A DNA stretch of 26,554 nt from Alphaproteobacteria bacterium (lineage in GTDB: Bacteria > Pseudomonadota > Alphaproteobacteria > RS24). Made by a program: the position numbers and the translations under genes. Shown piece by piece: positions 8,313 to 16,222 of this stretch. Under the pieces are notes generated by a model. The model was not told the origin of the DNA. It worked only from the letters and a program-made list of their open reading frames with translations, and searched no databases. The stretch's first letter is position 1, and each line of letters begins with the position of its first letter. Location: contig RFZE01000005.1 in NCBI GenBank assembly GCA_009920875.1, forward strand, positions 1 through 26,554, read 5' to 3'.

Positions 8313-9283
8313 TAGCTTGCGCGTTGCACCAGACTGTCAATGGCTTCGCGATAATCGCGTTCCATTTCAGCAACGACTTCCTCAATGGTCTGCACTTTTT
8401 GAATGCCGCCAATGCCCTGGCCTGAACCCCAAATATCCTTCCATGCTTTGGTTTTCATATTGCCCCCGGAACCGAAATTCATTTTCGACTTATCGGCATC
8501 GGGAAGATTGTCGGGGTCGAGCCCGGCTTTGGCAATGGAGGGCTTGAGATAATTGCCCTCAACGCCGGTAAACAGCGATGAATAGACAATATCGTCCGCC
8601 GCGCTTTCCACCAGCATGTCTTTATAGCCCTGATCGGCATTGGCCTCTTCCGTAGCGATAAAGCGTGAACCGATATAGGCAAGGTCTGCGCCCATAGCCA
8701 GCGCCGAGGCAACGCAAAAGCCGTCCCCCATCGCGCCGGACAATAAAATCGTGCCGTCAAACCATTGCTTGACCTCGCGCACCAGCGCGAAAGGTGACAA
8801 GGCACCGGCATGACCGCCGGCCCCGGCGCATACCAAAATCAAGCCGTCAACGCCTTGTTCGGCGGCTTTTTTGGCATGTTTGACGTTAATCACATCATGA
8901 AACACCACACCGCCATAGCTGTGCGCCGCTTCAACGATGAATTCCGGCGGGCGCAGCGAGGTGATGATGATCGGCACTTTGTGCTTCACGCAAATTTCCA
9001 TATCGGTCTGCAAGCGGTCATTTGAGGCGTGGCAAATCTGATTGACGGCATAGGGGGCGACATATTTATCGGGATTGGCCGCTTTATATTCCTCGAGCTC
9101 GGTATTGATGCGCGTCAGCCATTCGTCGAGAACCTCCGACGGGCGCGCATTCAAAGCGGGAAAAGAACCGACAATGCCGGCCTTGCACTGAGCAATCACC
9201 AATTCCGGCCCTGAGACCAAAAATAAGGGTGAGCCGACAACGGGGATACGTAAATTATTCTGTAATACTTCAGGTAAAGCCAT
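8312..9283 (-). CDS. Nitronate monooxygenase family flavoprotein
   Basis: A 323-residue FMN-dependent TIM-barrel enzyme of the nitronate monooxygenase/2-nitropropane dioxygenase family, which oxidises alkyl nitronates or acts as an NAD(P)H-dependent flavin oxidoreductase. The catalytic His is H158 in GAGGHAG. Further marks are the phosphate-binding LLSGAMGDG and ADLAYIGSRFIATEEA near the FMN site. The start at 9283 is supported by GGAGG six bases upstream; an in-frame ATG seven codons earlier lies before that ribosome site. It is the first gene of a three-gene coupled set with the phosphatidyltransferase and gamma carbonic anhydrase. True substrate is unknown. Confidence 0.9.
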   Translation of the reverse strand: MALPEVLQNNLRIPVVGSPLFLVSGPELVIAQCKAGIVGSFPALNARPSEVLDEWLTRINTELEEYKAANPDKYVAPYAVNQICHASNDRLQTDMEICVKHKVPIIITSLRPPEFIVEAAHSYGGVVFHDVINVKHAKKAAEQGVDGLILVCAGAGGHAGALSPFALVREVKQWFDGTILLSGAMGDGFCVASALAMGADLAYIGSRFIATEEANADQGYKDMLVESAADDIVYSSLFTGVEGNYLKPSIAKAGLDPDNLPDADKSKMNFGSGGNMKTKAWKDIWGSGQGIGGIQKVQTIEEVVAEMERDYREAIDSLVQRAS

Positions 9284-9360
9284 AATGAACCTCCAAATCT
9301 GCAAGGAAAATTAGCCTTTTTGTGCGCGAAAGCAAGGCGACAAAATGGACTTAATAGGTT

Positions 9361-10596
9361 TTATGTAAGCGCTGCATAAACCAGCTGAGAAAGCTGAGGG
9401 CGCAGCGGATAGGTGGCGGCGGGCATAAGCTGCGTCATCATAATGACCGTCATATCCTCAACCGGATCATTCCAGAAAATCGTGCTGGCCAAACCGCCCC
9501 ATGACGTATTGCCGTCCGATGTGGTGGAAACGGTGACACCGCTATCCATCACCACCGAAAGCCCCAAGCCGAAGCCGGTGCCAGGATAAGCCACTTCGGT
9601 GAATTGGCCGAAGCCGTGCTCTTCCAAAGTGCGGTTATGCGGCAATTGATTGCGAGTCATTTTATCAATGGTCGTGCGGTTAAGTATATAGGCGCCATTG
9701 GCTCCTGTGCCTTTGCGGCGTAGCATATCGGCAAATTTGAAATAATCTTCCATCGTCGATAGCAGACCGCCGCCGCCCGATAAAAAGGCGCGGCCCGGGC
9801 GGTAAATCGTCCGTTCAGGGCTGTCGGCCAGCTTGGTCTCGCGTTTGAGTGGGTCATAGCTGTAATTATGCATCAGCCTGTCGCGCTTATCGTCGGGAAT
9901 ATGGAAAAACGTATCGACCATGCCGAGGGGGCCTAGAATATGGTCTTTGAAATAAGCGTCGAGCGTTTTACCCGAAGCTAGTTCGACAATATGTCCCAAC
10001 ACATCTGTGGCGACGGAATAATTCCAAGCCGTGCCGGGTGAAAACAAAAGCGGCATCTCGGCCAGCTTGGCGCATAATTCTGCCGTGTTTAATTTTTCCG
10101 AACGCGCGCCATTGATCTTTTCATTGCGGTAAAGCGCATCGACCGGATGCTCGAGCAGGAAATCATAGGTCAGACCGGCCTGATGGGTCAGCAGGTCGTG
10201 AATGTTAATCATCCGCTCCGGCTCGCGCACCGTGTAGTCTTTCGGCGTGCCTTTGTCGAAAACTTTGACATTTTTAAAGGCCGGAATGAATTTGGTAATC
10301 GGGTCGGTCAGCTTGATGATGGATTTTTCATAAAGCTGCATAATCGCCACCGAAGTAATCGGCTTGGTCATGGAATAAATGCGGAAAATTGCGCTGTCAT
10401 CAAGGGCAAAGCCGCCTTCAAAAGCGCTGTTGCCTTGATGGCTCAACAGCGCGATTTTGCCCTCACGCGCCACCGATATGGAAATACCGGCAAATTTCTC
10501 ACGCTCCAAATAAGAGTTGAAATAGGCCGGCACGGCCTCAAGGCGGGTCCTGTTAAAGCCCAGCTTCTCGCAATCTTCAAACACATAATCGGTCAT
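9361..10596 (-). CDS. Serine hydrolase, beta-lactamase class C/esterase EstB-like
   Basis: A 411-residue penicillin-binding-protein/beta-lactamase-fold hydrolase. The active-site SxxK motif is S75-M-T-K78 and the second motif is Y193 in WNYSVATDVLG; the third motif position is probably the late SWGGLAS segment in place of KTG/HTG. This layout is typical of class C-like esterases (EstB, LovD type) and not of resistance beta-lactamases. No signal peptide is seen, so it is likely cytosolic. It starts 14 bases behind oligopeptidase B with its AGGGAGG ribosome site right after that gene's stop, so it is probably the last gene of the five-gene operon. Substrate unknown. Confidence 0.88.
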   Translation of the reverse strand: MTDYVFEDCEKLGFNRTRLEAVPAYFNSYLEREKFAGISISVAREGKIALLSHQGNSAFEGGFALDDSAIFRIYSMTKPITSVAIMQLYEKSIIKLTDPITKFIPAFKNVKVFDKGTPKDYTVREPERMINIHDLLTHQAGLTYDFLLEHPVDALYRNEKINGARSEKLNTAELCAKLAEMPLLFSPGTAWNYSVATDVLGHIVELASGKTLDAYFKDHILGPLGMVDTFFHIPDDKRDRLMHNYSYDPLKRETKLADSPERTIYRPGRAFLSGGGGLLSTMEDYFKFADMLRRKGTGANGAYILNRTTIDKMTRNQLPHNRTLEEHGFGQFTEVAYPGTGFGLGLSVVMDSGVTVSTTSDGNTSWGGLASTIFWNDPVEDMTVIMMTQLMPAATYPLRPQLSQLVYAALT

Positions 10597-10610
10597 TATT
10601 ATTTTCCTCC

Positions 10611-12737
10611 CTAAACCTGCCCATGCGCCAGCAAGACAAAAGCATAAACAAAAGCAATTTCATGCAATTGGTTGAAACGCCCCGCCTTGCCGCCATGTCC
10701 GGCGGTCATTTCCGTCCGCAATAAGGACAGGCCGTCATCTTGCCGCGTGGCGCGCAGTCGCGCAATCCATTTGGCCGGTTCCCAATAAGTCACACGCGGG
10801 TCAGTCAATCCGGCGGTTGCCAAAATATGCGGATAGGCTTTCGCCTCAATATTTTCATAAGGCGCGTAACCGGCAATCAGCTGATAAGCCTCGGGGCTGG
10901 CAATCGGATTGCCCCATTCGGGCCATTCCGGCGGGGTTAGCGGCAATGTGTCATCCAGCATGGTGGTCAGCACATCGACAAAGGGCACTTCGGCAATGGC
11001 GCTGCACAATAAATCGGGCGCGAGATTGACGGTCGCGCCGACCAGCAGGCCACCGGCACTGCCGCCATGAATGGAAATCTGTCCGGCGCGGGTAAAGCCG
11101 CCCGCAATCAAGGCCTCGGCAGCGGAGACAAAATCGCGAAACGTATTGGTCTTTTTGGCGCCGCGCCCGTCCATGAACCAATTATGACCGCAGGCACGCC
11201 CGCCGCGAATATGGGCGATGGCGTAGATAAAGCCCCTATCAACAAGGCTCAATCGGGTGACCGAAAACGCGGCCGGAATGGTGATGCCGTAAGAGCCATA
11301 GCCATAGAGCAAAACCGGCGCACTGCCGTCGAGCTTTGTGTCTTTGTGATAAAGAAGTGAAACGGGGATTTGCGCCCCGTCATGGCCGGTGGCGGTAATG
11401 CGGCGGGTAATATAATCGCCCGCTTCATGCCCGCTCGGCACGGTTTGTGTTTTGCGCAAAACCCGCTTGCCGCTATTCATATCGAAATCGAAAGTCTGCG
11501 TCGGCGTGGTCATGGAGGCATAGGTGAAGCGCAATTGCACGCTGTCATATTCTGCCATTGCACCGAAGCTCACATCATAGGCTTCCTCGTCAAAGGCGAT
11601 ATCCGTCACTTTGTCATCGACCAGTGATATTAACTCAATGCGCGGCAAAGCGTTTTCGCGCAACAGCACGGCTATATGCTCGGCAAAGGGCAGGGCGTCT
11701 AGCACTAATTGCCCGGCCTTATGCGGGCGCAGCACTTGCCAGTCTTTTTTGTTACCGCTTGCGCTTGGCACGGGGGCGAAGACGATTTGGAAGTCATCGG
11801 CTTTGCCATCCGTGTCCCAATTGGTGACGATAATCAGCCGGTCGCGCGCCGCGTCATCGTCAATTTCATATTCAATGCCGGTCTCGCGCGGTGCGACACA
11901 GATCGGTGCGGTTTCGGGCGCATGCGCATCAATCAGCCAAGCTTCCGCCGTTTCATGGTCATGCGCTGAAATAATGAGATAGCGCCCCGAGCGTGTCTCG
12001 GAAAGGCCGATAAAAAAGCCGCTATCGGCTTCTTCGTAAACGCACACATCATCCTTTTGAGCGCTGCCCAATGCGTGACGCATGATTTTATGCGGGCGGT
12101 GGTTTTCATCAATCGCGACGTAGAAGAGATATCGCCCGCAAGCCGACCAGCCAAAGCTGCCGCCGGTATCGACCAGCGTGTCGCCTAATTCGCCTTCGCG
12201 ATTTGGCACGCTTTCAAGACTGCGAAAGCGCACGGTGAAATATTCCGAACCCTTATCGTCGAATCCCCATGCCAAAAGTTTGCCGTGTGGGCAGGCCGCA
12301 TGATTGATGATTTTGAAGAAATCTGTGCCTTCAGCTTCCTTATTGCCGTCGACAATGACGCGCATGGTTTCCGCTTCCGCATTGCGTGCGCCGCAGCAAA
12401 TCAACGGGTGTTCGCCGCCTTTGACATAGCGCGTGGCAAAAGACAGCGCCCCTTTATTGATCGGCACGCTGCTTTCATCTTCTTGAATGCGGCCACGCAT
12501 TTCAGCGAATAATTGCTTCTGCAAGTCTAGCGTCGGGGCCATGACCTTGTCGGTATAGGCGTTTTCGGCCTCCAAATGGGCGCGAATGTCAGCGTCCAGC
12601 GCTTGGGGGTCTTTCATCACCTTTTGCCAATTGTCATCGCGCAACCACGCATAGGGGTCGGAGCGGGTGATATTGTGATATGTGTCGCTAAACGGTTTTT
12701 CGGCCGCTTGCGGCGCGCCGGACGGAGCTTTCAACAT
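10611..12737 (-). CDS. ptrB: Oligopeptidase B (S9 family serine peptidase)
   Basis: A 708-residue cytosolic prolyl-oligopeptidase-family enzyme that cuts short peptides after basic residues. The N-terminal two thirds form the beta-propeller gate; the C-terminal alpha/beta-hydrolase domain holds the triad S560 (GGSAGG), D646 (GLTDPRV) and H681 (AGHGGKAG). Spacing of 86 and 35 residues is close to E. coli oligopeptidase B (85 and 35). Length is slightly above the usual 680-700. The start at 12737 overlaps the msrB stop by one base (TAATG); a longer open frame upstream is only antiphase reading of msrB. Coupling to a methionine sulfoxide reductase suggests shared expression in handling damaged peptides, which is an inference. 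Confidence 0.94.
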   Translation of the reverse strand: MLKAPSGAPQAAEKPFSDTYHNITRSDPYAWLRDDNWQKVMKDPQALDADIRAHLEAENAYTDKVMAPTLDLQKQLFAEMRGRIQEDESSVPINKGALSFATRYVKGGEHPLICCGARNAEAETMRVIVDGNKEAEGTDFFKIINHAACPHGKLLAWGFDDKGSEYFTVRFRSLESVPNREGELGDTLVDTGGSFGWSACGRYLFYVAIDENHRPHKIMRHALGSAQKDDVCVYEEADSGFFIGLSETRSGRYLIISAHDHETAEAWLIDAHAPETAPICVAPRETGIEYEIDDDAARDRLIIVTNWDTDGKADDFQIVFAPVPSASGNKKDWQVLRPHKAGQLVLDALPFAEHIAVLLRENALPRIELISLVDDKVTDIAFDEEAYDVSFGAMAEYDSVQLRFTYASMTTPTQTFDFDMNSGKRVLRKTQTVPSGHEAGDYITRRITATGHDGAQIPVSLLYHKDTKLDGSAPVLLYGYGSYGITIPAAFSVTRLSLVDRGFIYAIAHIRGGRACGHNWFMDGRGAKKTNTFRDFVSAAEALIAGGFTRAGQISIHGGSAGGLLVGATVNLAPDLLCSAIAEVPFVDVLTTMLDDTLPLTPPEWPEWGNPIASPEAYQLIAGYAPYENIEAKAYPHILATAGLTDPRVTYWEPAKWIARLRATRQDDGLSLLRTEMTAGHGGKAGRFNQLHEIAFVYAFVLLAHGQV

Positions 12738-13174
12738 TAGTCGCTGACCGTCTCGCCATTTGCGTCTTTTAAGGTCAAAGCCGTGCCGTTCATGCAATAG
12801 CGCAAGCCGGTCGGCGGCGGGCCGTCGGGAAACACATGGCCCAAATGCGCGCCGCAATTGGCGCAAACGCTCTCCGTGCGCTTCATAAACAACGTATTGT
12901 CGGGGCGGTCGGCCACGGCGTCTTCCGACACCGGCTCCCAAAAGCTGGGCCAGCCCGTGCCGCTGTCATATTTGGTGCCGCTTTTGAAAAGCGGCGCATC
13001 GCAGCACACACAATGATATGTGCCTTCCGATTTCGAGTCCCAATAAGGGCCGGAAAAAGCGCGCTCCGTGCCGGCTTGCCGCGTGACATAAAACTGCTCA
13101 TCGCTGAGCTGTTCGCGCCATTCGGCCTCGCTGCGTTGCAGCGGCCATACCGTATCGTCTTTTCTCCGGCCCAT
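12737..13174 (-). CDS. msrB: Peptide methionine (R)-S-oxide reductase MsrB
   Basis: A 145-residue enzyme that reduces methionine-R-sulfoxide in proteins using thioredoxin. The structural zinc site is C55/C58 (HCVCC) and C104/C107 (CANC); the catalytic cysteine is C127 in GLRYCMNG, preceded by the conserved HLGHVFPDGP segment. The substrate-binding GTGWPSFWEP block is present. The usual second, resolving Cys positions are not obvious beyond C57. No signal peptide, so cytosolic. It lies 7 bases behind the MaoC gene and overlaps the oligopeptidase B start, so it is in the middle of the minus-strand operon. Confidence 0.96.
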   Translation of the reverse strand: MGRRKDDTVWPLQRSEAEWREQLSDEQFYVTRQAGTERAFSGPYWDSKSEGTYHCVCCDAPLFKSGTKYDSGTGWPSFWEPVSEDAVADRPDNTLFMKRTESVCANCGAHLGHVFPDGPPPTGLRYCMNGTALTLKDANGETVSD

Positions 13175-13181
13175 GAGAAAC

Positions 13182-13634
13182 CTATTCGAACAATAGGGTC
13201 AGGTTTTCCGAAACCATGACCGGCTGTTCAGAGCCTTCCATTTCCATCACCACTTCAGCGGTGAACAGTTTGCCACCGGCTTTCTCTTCAACCGCTTTCA
13301 GGGTTGAGCGGGCGCGCACTTTGGCACCGACCGGCACCATGCCAGTGAAGCGGGTTTTGTTGGAGCCGTAATTAATGCCACGGGTGACGCTTTTGACGCC
13401 GGAAATCTGACCCATCAAAACGGGCAGCAAAGAAAGGGTCAAAAAACCGTGAGCAATCGTGCCCATACCCAATTCTTTTTGCGTGCGCTCGGCATCCAAG
13501 TGAATCCACTGATGGTCGCCCGTTGCATCGGCAAACATATTGACCCGCTCTTGGTCGACTTCATACCAATCGCTGACCCCCAGCTCTTCGCCGACGGCGG
13601 CAGAATATTCGTCAAGATTTTCAAAAATGCGCAT
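13182..13634 (-). CDS. MaoC family (R)-specific enoyl-CoA hydratase-like protein
   Basis: A 150-residue hot-dog-fold protein of the MaoC dehydratase family. The catalytic pair of R-hydratases is present as D40 and H45 in GDHQWIHLD, followed by the IAHGFLTLSLLP helix. It probably hydrates a trans-2-enoyl-CoA to the (R)-3-hydroxyacyl-CoA. The message reads AAGGAG-ATG-AGA-ATG; the first ATG abuts the ribosome site, so the second (13634) at six bases is preferred. It sits 29 bases behind the acyl-CoA ligase and 7 ahead of msrB. Together with the ligase this suggests activation and hydration of an acyl-CoA; chain length is unknown. Confidence 0.88.
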   Translation of the reverse strand: MRIFENLDEYSAAVGEELGVSDWYEVDQERVNMFADATGDHQWIHLDAERTQKELGMGTIAHGFLTLSLLPVLMGQISGVKSVTRGINYGSNKTRFTGMVPVGAKVRARSTLKAVEEKAGGKLFTAEVVMEMEGSEQPVMVSENLTLLFE

Positions 13635-13663
13635 TCTCATCTCCTTCAATATGCGTTGATTGT

Positions 13664-15223
13664 TCAAACAATCTTGGAGTCTTTATTACCCCAATAACGG
13701 TCGCGCACAAGGCGTTTGTATAATTTGCCGGTCGGGTGACGCGGCAATTCCTTGTCGAAATCAACCGAGCGCGGGCATTTGATGGCGGACAGATTGTCTT
13801 TGCAAAAGGCAATCAACTCGGCTTCCAATTCGGGCCCCGAATCTTCCCACTTTGCCGGTTGCACCACGGCTTTAACCTCTTCGCCGAAATCTTCATTCGG
13901 CACACCGATAACGGCGACATCAGCGACTTTCGGATGGGTGATGAGCAGGTTTTCGGTTTCCTGCGGGTAAATATTGACCCCGCCGGAAATAATCATGAAA
14001 GCTTTTCGGTCGGTCAGATAGAGATAGCCCTCTTCATCCAACCTGCCGACATCACCCAAAGTCGACCAGTTTTTCTGCGACGGGTGACGGCTTTCAGCCG
14101 TTTTCTTTTCATCATTATAATATTCAAATGTCGGGGCATCGACATCGGGCTGCTCGAAGAAAATCGTGCCCGATTCACCGACCGGCAATTCATTGCCTTC
14201 TTCATCGCAAATATGCAGAACGCCGGTCAGCGCCGTGCCGACCGAGCCTTTATGCGCCAGCCATTCCTCGGAATTAAGCTGAGTGAAGCCATTGCCTTCT
14301 GAACCGGCGTAATATTCATAAATCACCGGCCCCCACCAATCGATCATTTGCTCTTTAATCGGTATCGGGCAGGGGGCAGCGGCATGAATGGCGGTTTGCA
14401 TGGATGACACATCATATTTGGTGCGCACGTCTTCCGGCAGTTTCAGCATGCGAACAAACATGGTCGGCACCCATTGGCTTTTGGTGCATTTATGCTTTTC
14501 AATCAGCGCCAAAGCTTCTTCCGGGTCGAAATTTTCCATGATGATGCAGGTCGTGCCGACCGCTTGTGCGGCCATATTATAGCGCAGCGGGGCGGCATGA
14601 TAGAGCGGTGCGGGTGACAGATAAATGGCTTTATCGTCAAAACCGTAAAGCAAGGTAACAAGTCCCAACAGCGCATCGGCATCTTCAATATTATTACCGG
14701 TTAGCGGGCGACGAATGCCCTTTGGACGGCCCGTCGTGCCTGATGAATAAAGCATATCCATGCCTTGCGTTTCATCTGCGACCGGCTCCGCCGGCATGGC
14801 ATCGCGGGCCGGCAAATATGCTTCATAACCGTCAGATGCTTCGCCGACCATAAACATGCCGGCCATATCGGGCAGCAAGGGCACCAGCTTTGCTGCTTCG
14901 TCTTTCATATAATCGGAGGTGAAAAGAATTTTTGCGCCGCAATCTTTGACAATATATTCAACCTCACCGGCGGTGAGGCGCGACGATACGGCGGTGAAAT
15001 ACAGGCCCGCGCGCTGGGCTGCCCAGCAAATTTCCAGAAAATGCGCATTGTTTTCCATAAAAATGGCAATGCCGTCGCCAATTTGCAGACCGCGCGCGCG
15101 CGCCAATTGCGCTATTTGGTTGGAACGGTCATTGAGCTGTTTGTAAGTCACCACCTCATCCGTAGAGGCCATAATATAGGCTGGTTGATCCGGCATATTT
15201 TGTGCGTGTATGTAAGGATGCAT
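13664..15223 (-). CDS. Acyl-CoA ligase (AMP-forming, FadD-like)
   Basis: A 519-residue ANL-superfamily ligase that makes acyl-CoA from a free acid, ATP and CoA. Motifs are YSSGTTGRPKG (phosphate loop), YYAGSEGNGF in place of the usual YGxTE, LGDVGRLDEEGYLYL with the ribose-binding Asp, the DRKAFMIISGGVNIYPQE hinge and HPTGKLYKR with the C-terminal catalytic Lys. The start at 15223 has GGGAGG a few bases upstream. It differs clearly from the other ligase at 2902, so two acids or chain lengths are probably served. First gene of the minus-strand operon; a promoter overlapped by an inverted repeat lies just upstream. Confidence 0.92.
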   Translation of the reverse strand: MHPYIHAQNMPDQPAYIMASTDEVVTYKQLNDRSNQIAQLARARGLQIGDGIAIFMENNAHFLEICWAAQRAGLYFTAVSSRLTAGEVEYIVKDCGAKILFTSDYMKDEAAKLVPLLPDMAGMFMVGEASDGYEAYLPARDAMPAEPVADETQGMDMLYSSGTTGRPKGIRRPLTGNNIEDADALLGLVTLLYGFDDKAIYLSPAPLYHAAPLRYNMAAQAVGTTCIIMENFDPEEALALIEKHKCTKSQWVPTMFVRMLKLPEDVRTKYDVSSMQTAIHAAAPCPIPIKEQMIDWWGPVIYEYYAGSEGNGFTQLNSEEWLAHKGSVGTALTGVLHICDEEGNELPVGESGTIFFEQPDVDAPTFEYYNDEKKTAESRHPSQKNWSTLGDVGRLDEEGYLYLTDRKAFMIISGGVNIYPQETENLLITHPKVADVAVIGVPNEDFGEEVKAVVQPAKWEDSGPELEAELIAFCKDNLSAIKCPRSVDFDKELPRHPTGKLYKRLVRDRYWGNKDSKIV

Positions 15224-15246
15224 TTTTAACCTCCCAAAATGTCCTA

Positions 15247-15283
15247 TTGCCAAGAACTATAGAGATATGGGAGTTTTCGGCAA
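15247..15283. promoter_or_regulatory. Candidate operator: imperfect 11-base inverted repeat between divergent genes
   Basis: TTGCCAAGAAC (15247-15257) and GTTTTCGGCAA (15273-15283) are inverted copies with two mismatches, 15 bases apart. The repeat exactly covers the -35 and -10 boxes of the leftward promoter, so a dimeric repressor bound here would block the ligase operon and could also affect the divergent crotonase gene. TetR- or GntR-type regulators often control such catabolic genes; no regulator gene is present in the window. Confidence 0.45.
15256..15283 (-). promoter_or_regulatory. Probable sigma-70-type promoter of the ligase-MaoC-msrB operon
   Basis: On the minus strand TTGCCG (15283-15278) and TATAGT (15261-15256, five of six matches to TATAAT) are separated by 16 bases and lie about 33 bases before the ligase start codon. 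Confidence 0.55.
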
Positions 15284-15308
15284 GAGTGAGCTTTAGGGAG
15301 AACGCCAA

Positions 15309-16220
15309 ATGAGCGATTATGAGCAAATCAAAACCGAAATAGATGAAAACGGCATTATGGTGCTGACCTTGTGTCGACCTGAGGCGATGAACGCCTTTAC
15401 CGCCCGCATGATGCATGAAATCATCGATGCGTTTGATAAAGCCGATAATGATGATGCGGTGCGCGCCATTATCGTGACCGGCGATGGCGAGCGTGCCTTT
15501 TGCGCTGGTGCCGATTTGTCGCAAGGCGATAAGACTTTCAATTATGCCGAGCGCAGCGATGGCGGTAAGAAAAATCAGGTCGTTTCAGATGAAGGCGATG
15601 TGAATTGGTCGAGCGAAAATATTCGCGATGGCGGCGGCATGGTGACCTTGCGTATTTTTGACAGCATCAAGCCGGTTATCGGCGCGATTAATGGCGCGGC
15701 CGTGGGTGTCGGCGTGACCATGCAATTGCCGATGGATGTGCGCATTGCTTCCGATAATGCGCGTTTCGGTTTTGTGTTTGCGCGACGCGGTATTGTGCCG
15801 GAAGCCTGCTCAAGCTGGTTTTTGCCGCGCATTGTCGGTATTTCGCAAGCCTTGCAATGGTGTTATTCGGGCGAGGTATTCGGCGCTGAAGAAGCGCTGC
15901 GCGGCGGCTTGGTCAGTGAGATTGTGCCGCAAGTCGAACTGATGACACGCGCCAAAGAAGTGGCTTTGCAAATGACCAAAATGAGTTCACCTGTTTCCGT
16001 ATCCATGACGCGGCAAATGCTGTGGCGCATGATGGGTGCCGACCATCCGATGGAAGCGCATAAGGTCGACAGCAAAGCGATTTTCGGGCGTGGGCGCCAA
16101 TCAGATGCCAAAGAGGGTGTGGTGTCGTTTTTGGAAAAACGCGACCCCGACTTTGCCGATAAGCCAAGCGCCGACATGCCGGGGTTTTACCCCTGGTGGG
16201 ATGAACCGAAGTTTTCGTAA
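15309..16220 (+). CDS. Crotonase-fold enzyme, probably enoyl-CoA isomerase-like
   Basis: A 303-residue member of the enoyl-CoA hydratase/isomerase superfamily. The oxyanion-hole segments AFCAGADL (residues 63-70) and NGAAVGVG (128-135) are present. The two catalytic glutamates of true hydratases (rat E144 and E164) align with T137 and F157, so classical hydratase chemistry is unlikely. Instead E165 in GIVPEACSSWFLP falls where delta3,delta2-enoyl-CoA isomerases carry their single catalytic Glu. Ribosome site AGGGAG is eight bases before the ATG. It diverges from the ligase operon across a shared regulatory gap, supporting a role in the same CoA-ester pathway. A long C-terminal tail ends in GFYPWWDEPKFS. 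Confidence 0.88.
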   Translation: MSDYEQIKTEIDENGIMVLTLCRPEAMNAFTARMMHEIIDAFDKADNDDAVRAIIVTGDGERAFCAGADLSQGDKTFNYAERSDGGKKNQVVSDEGDVNWSSENIRDGGGMVTLRIFDSIKPVIGAINGAAVGVGVTMQLPMDVRIASDNARFGFVFARRGIVPEACSSWFLPRIVGISQALQWCYSGEVFGAEEALRGGLVSEIVPQVELMTRAKEVALQMTKMSSPVSVSMTRQMLWRMMGADHPMEAHKVDSKAIFGRGRQSDAKEGVVSFLEKRDPDFADKPSADMPGFYPWWDEPKFS

Positions 16221-16222
16221 AA

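Noticed and set aside
9305..9350. Terminator-like GCCTT/AAGGC stem between serine hydrolase and nitronate monooxygenase genes
   Set aside because: Five-base stem with a 15-base loop and an interrupted T tract; read-through between the two gene sets cannot be excluded.
9361..10596. Antibiotic-resistance beta-lactamase
   Set aside because: No signal peptide and no KTG motif; the SMTK and YSV layout and length fit class C-like esterases.
12738..12941. Longer N-terminus for oligopeptidase B
   Set aside because: It is an out-of-phase reading of msrB; the TAATG overlap start matches family length and position.
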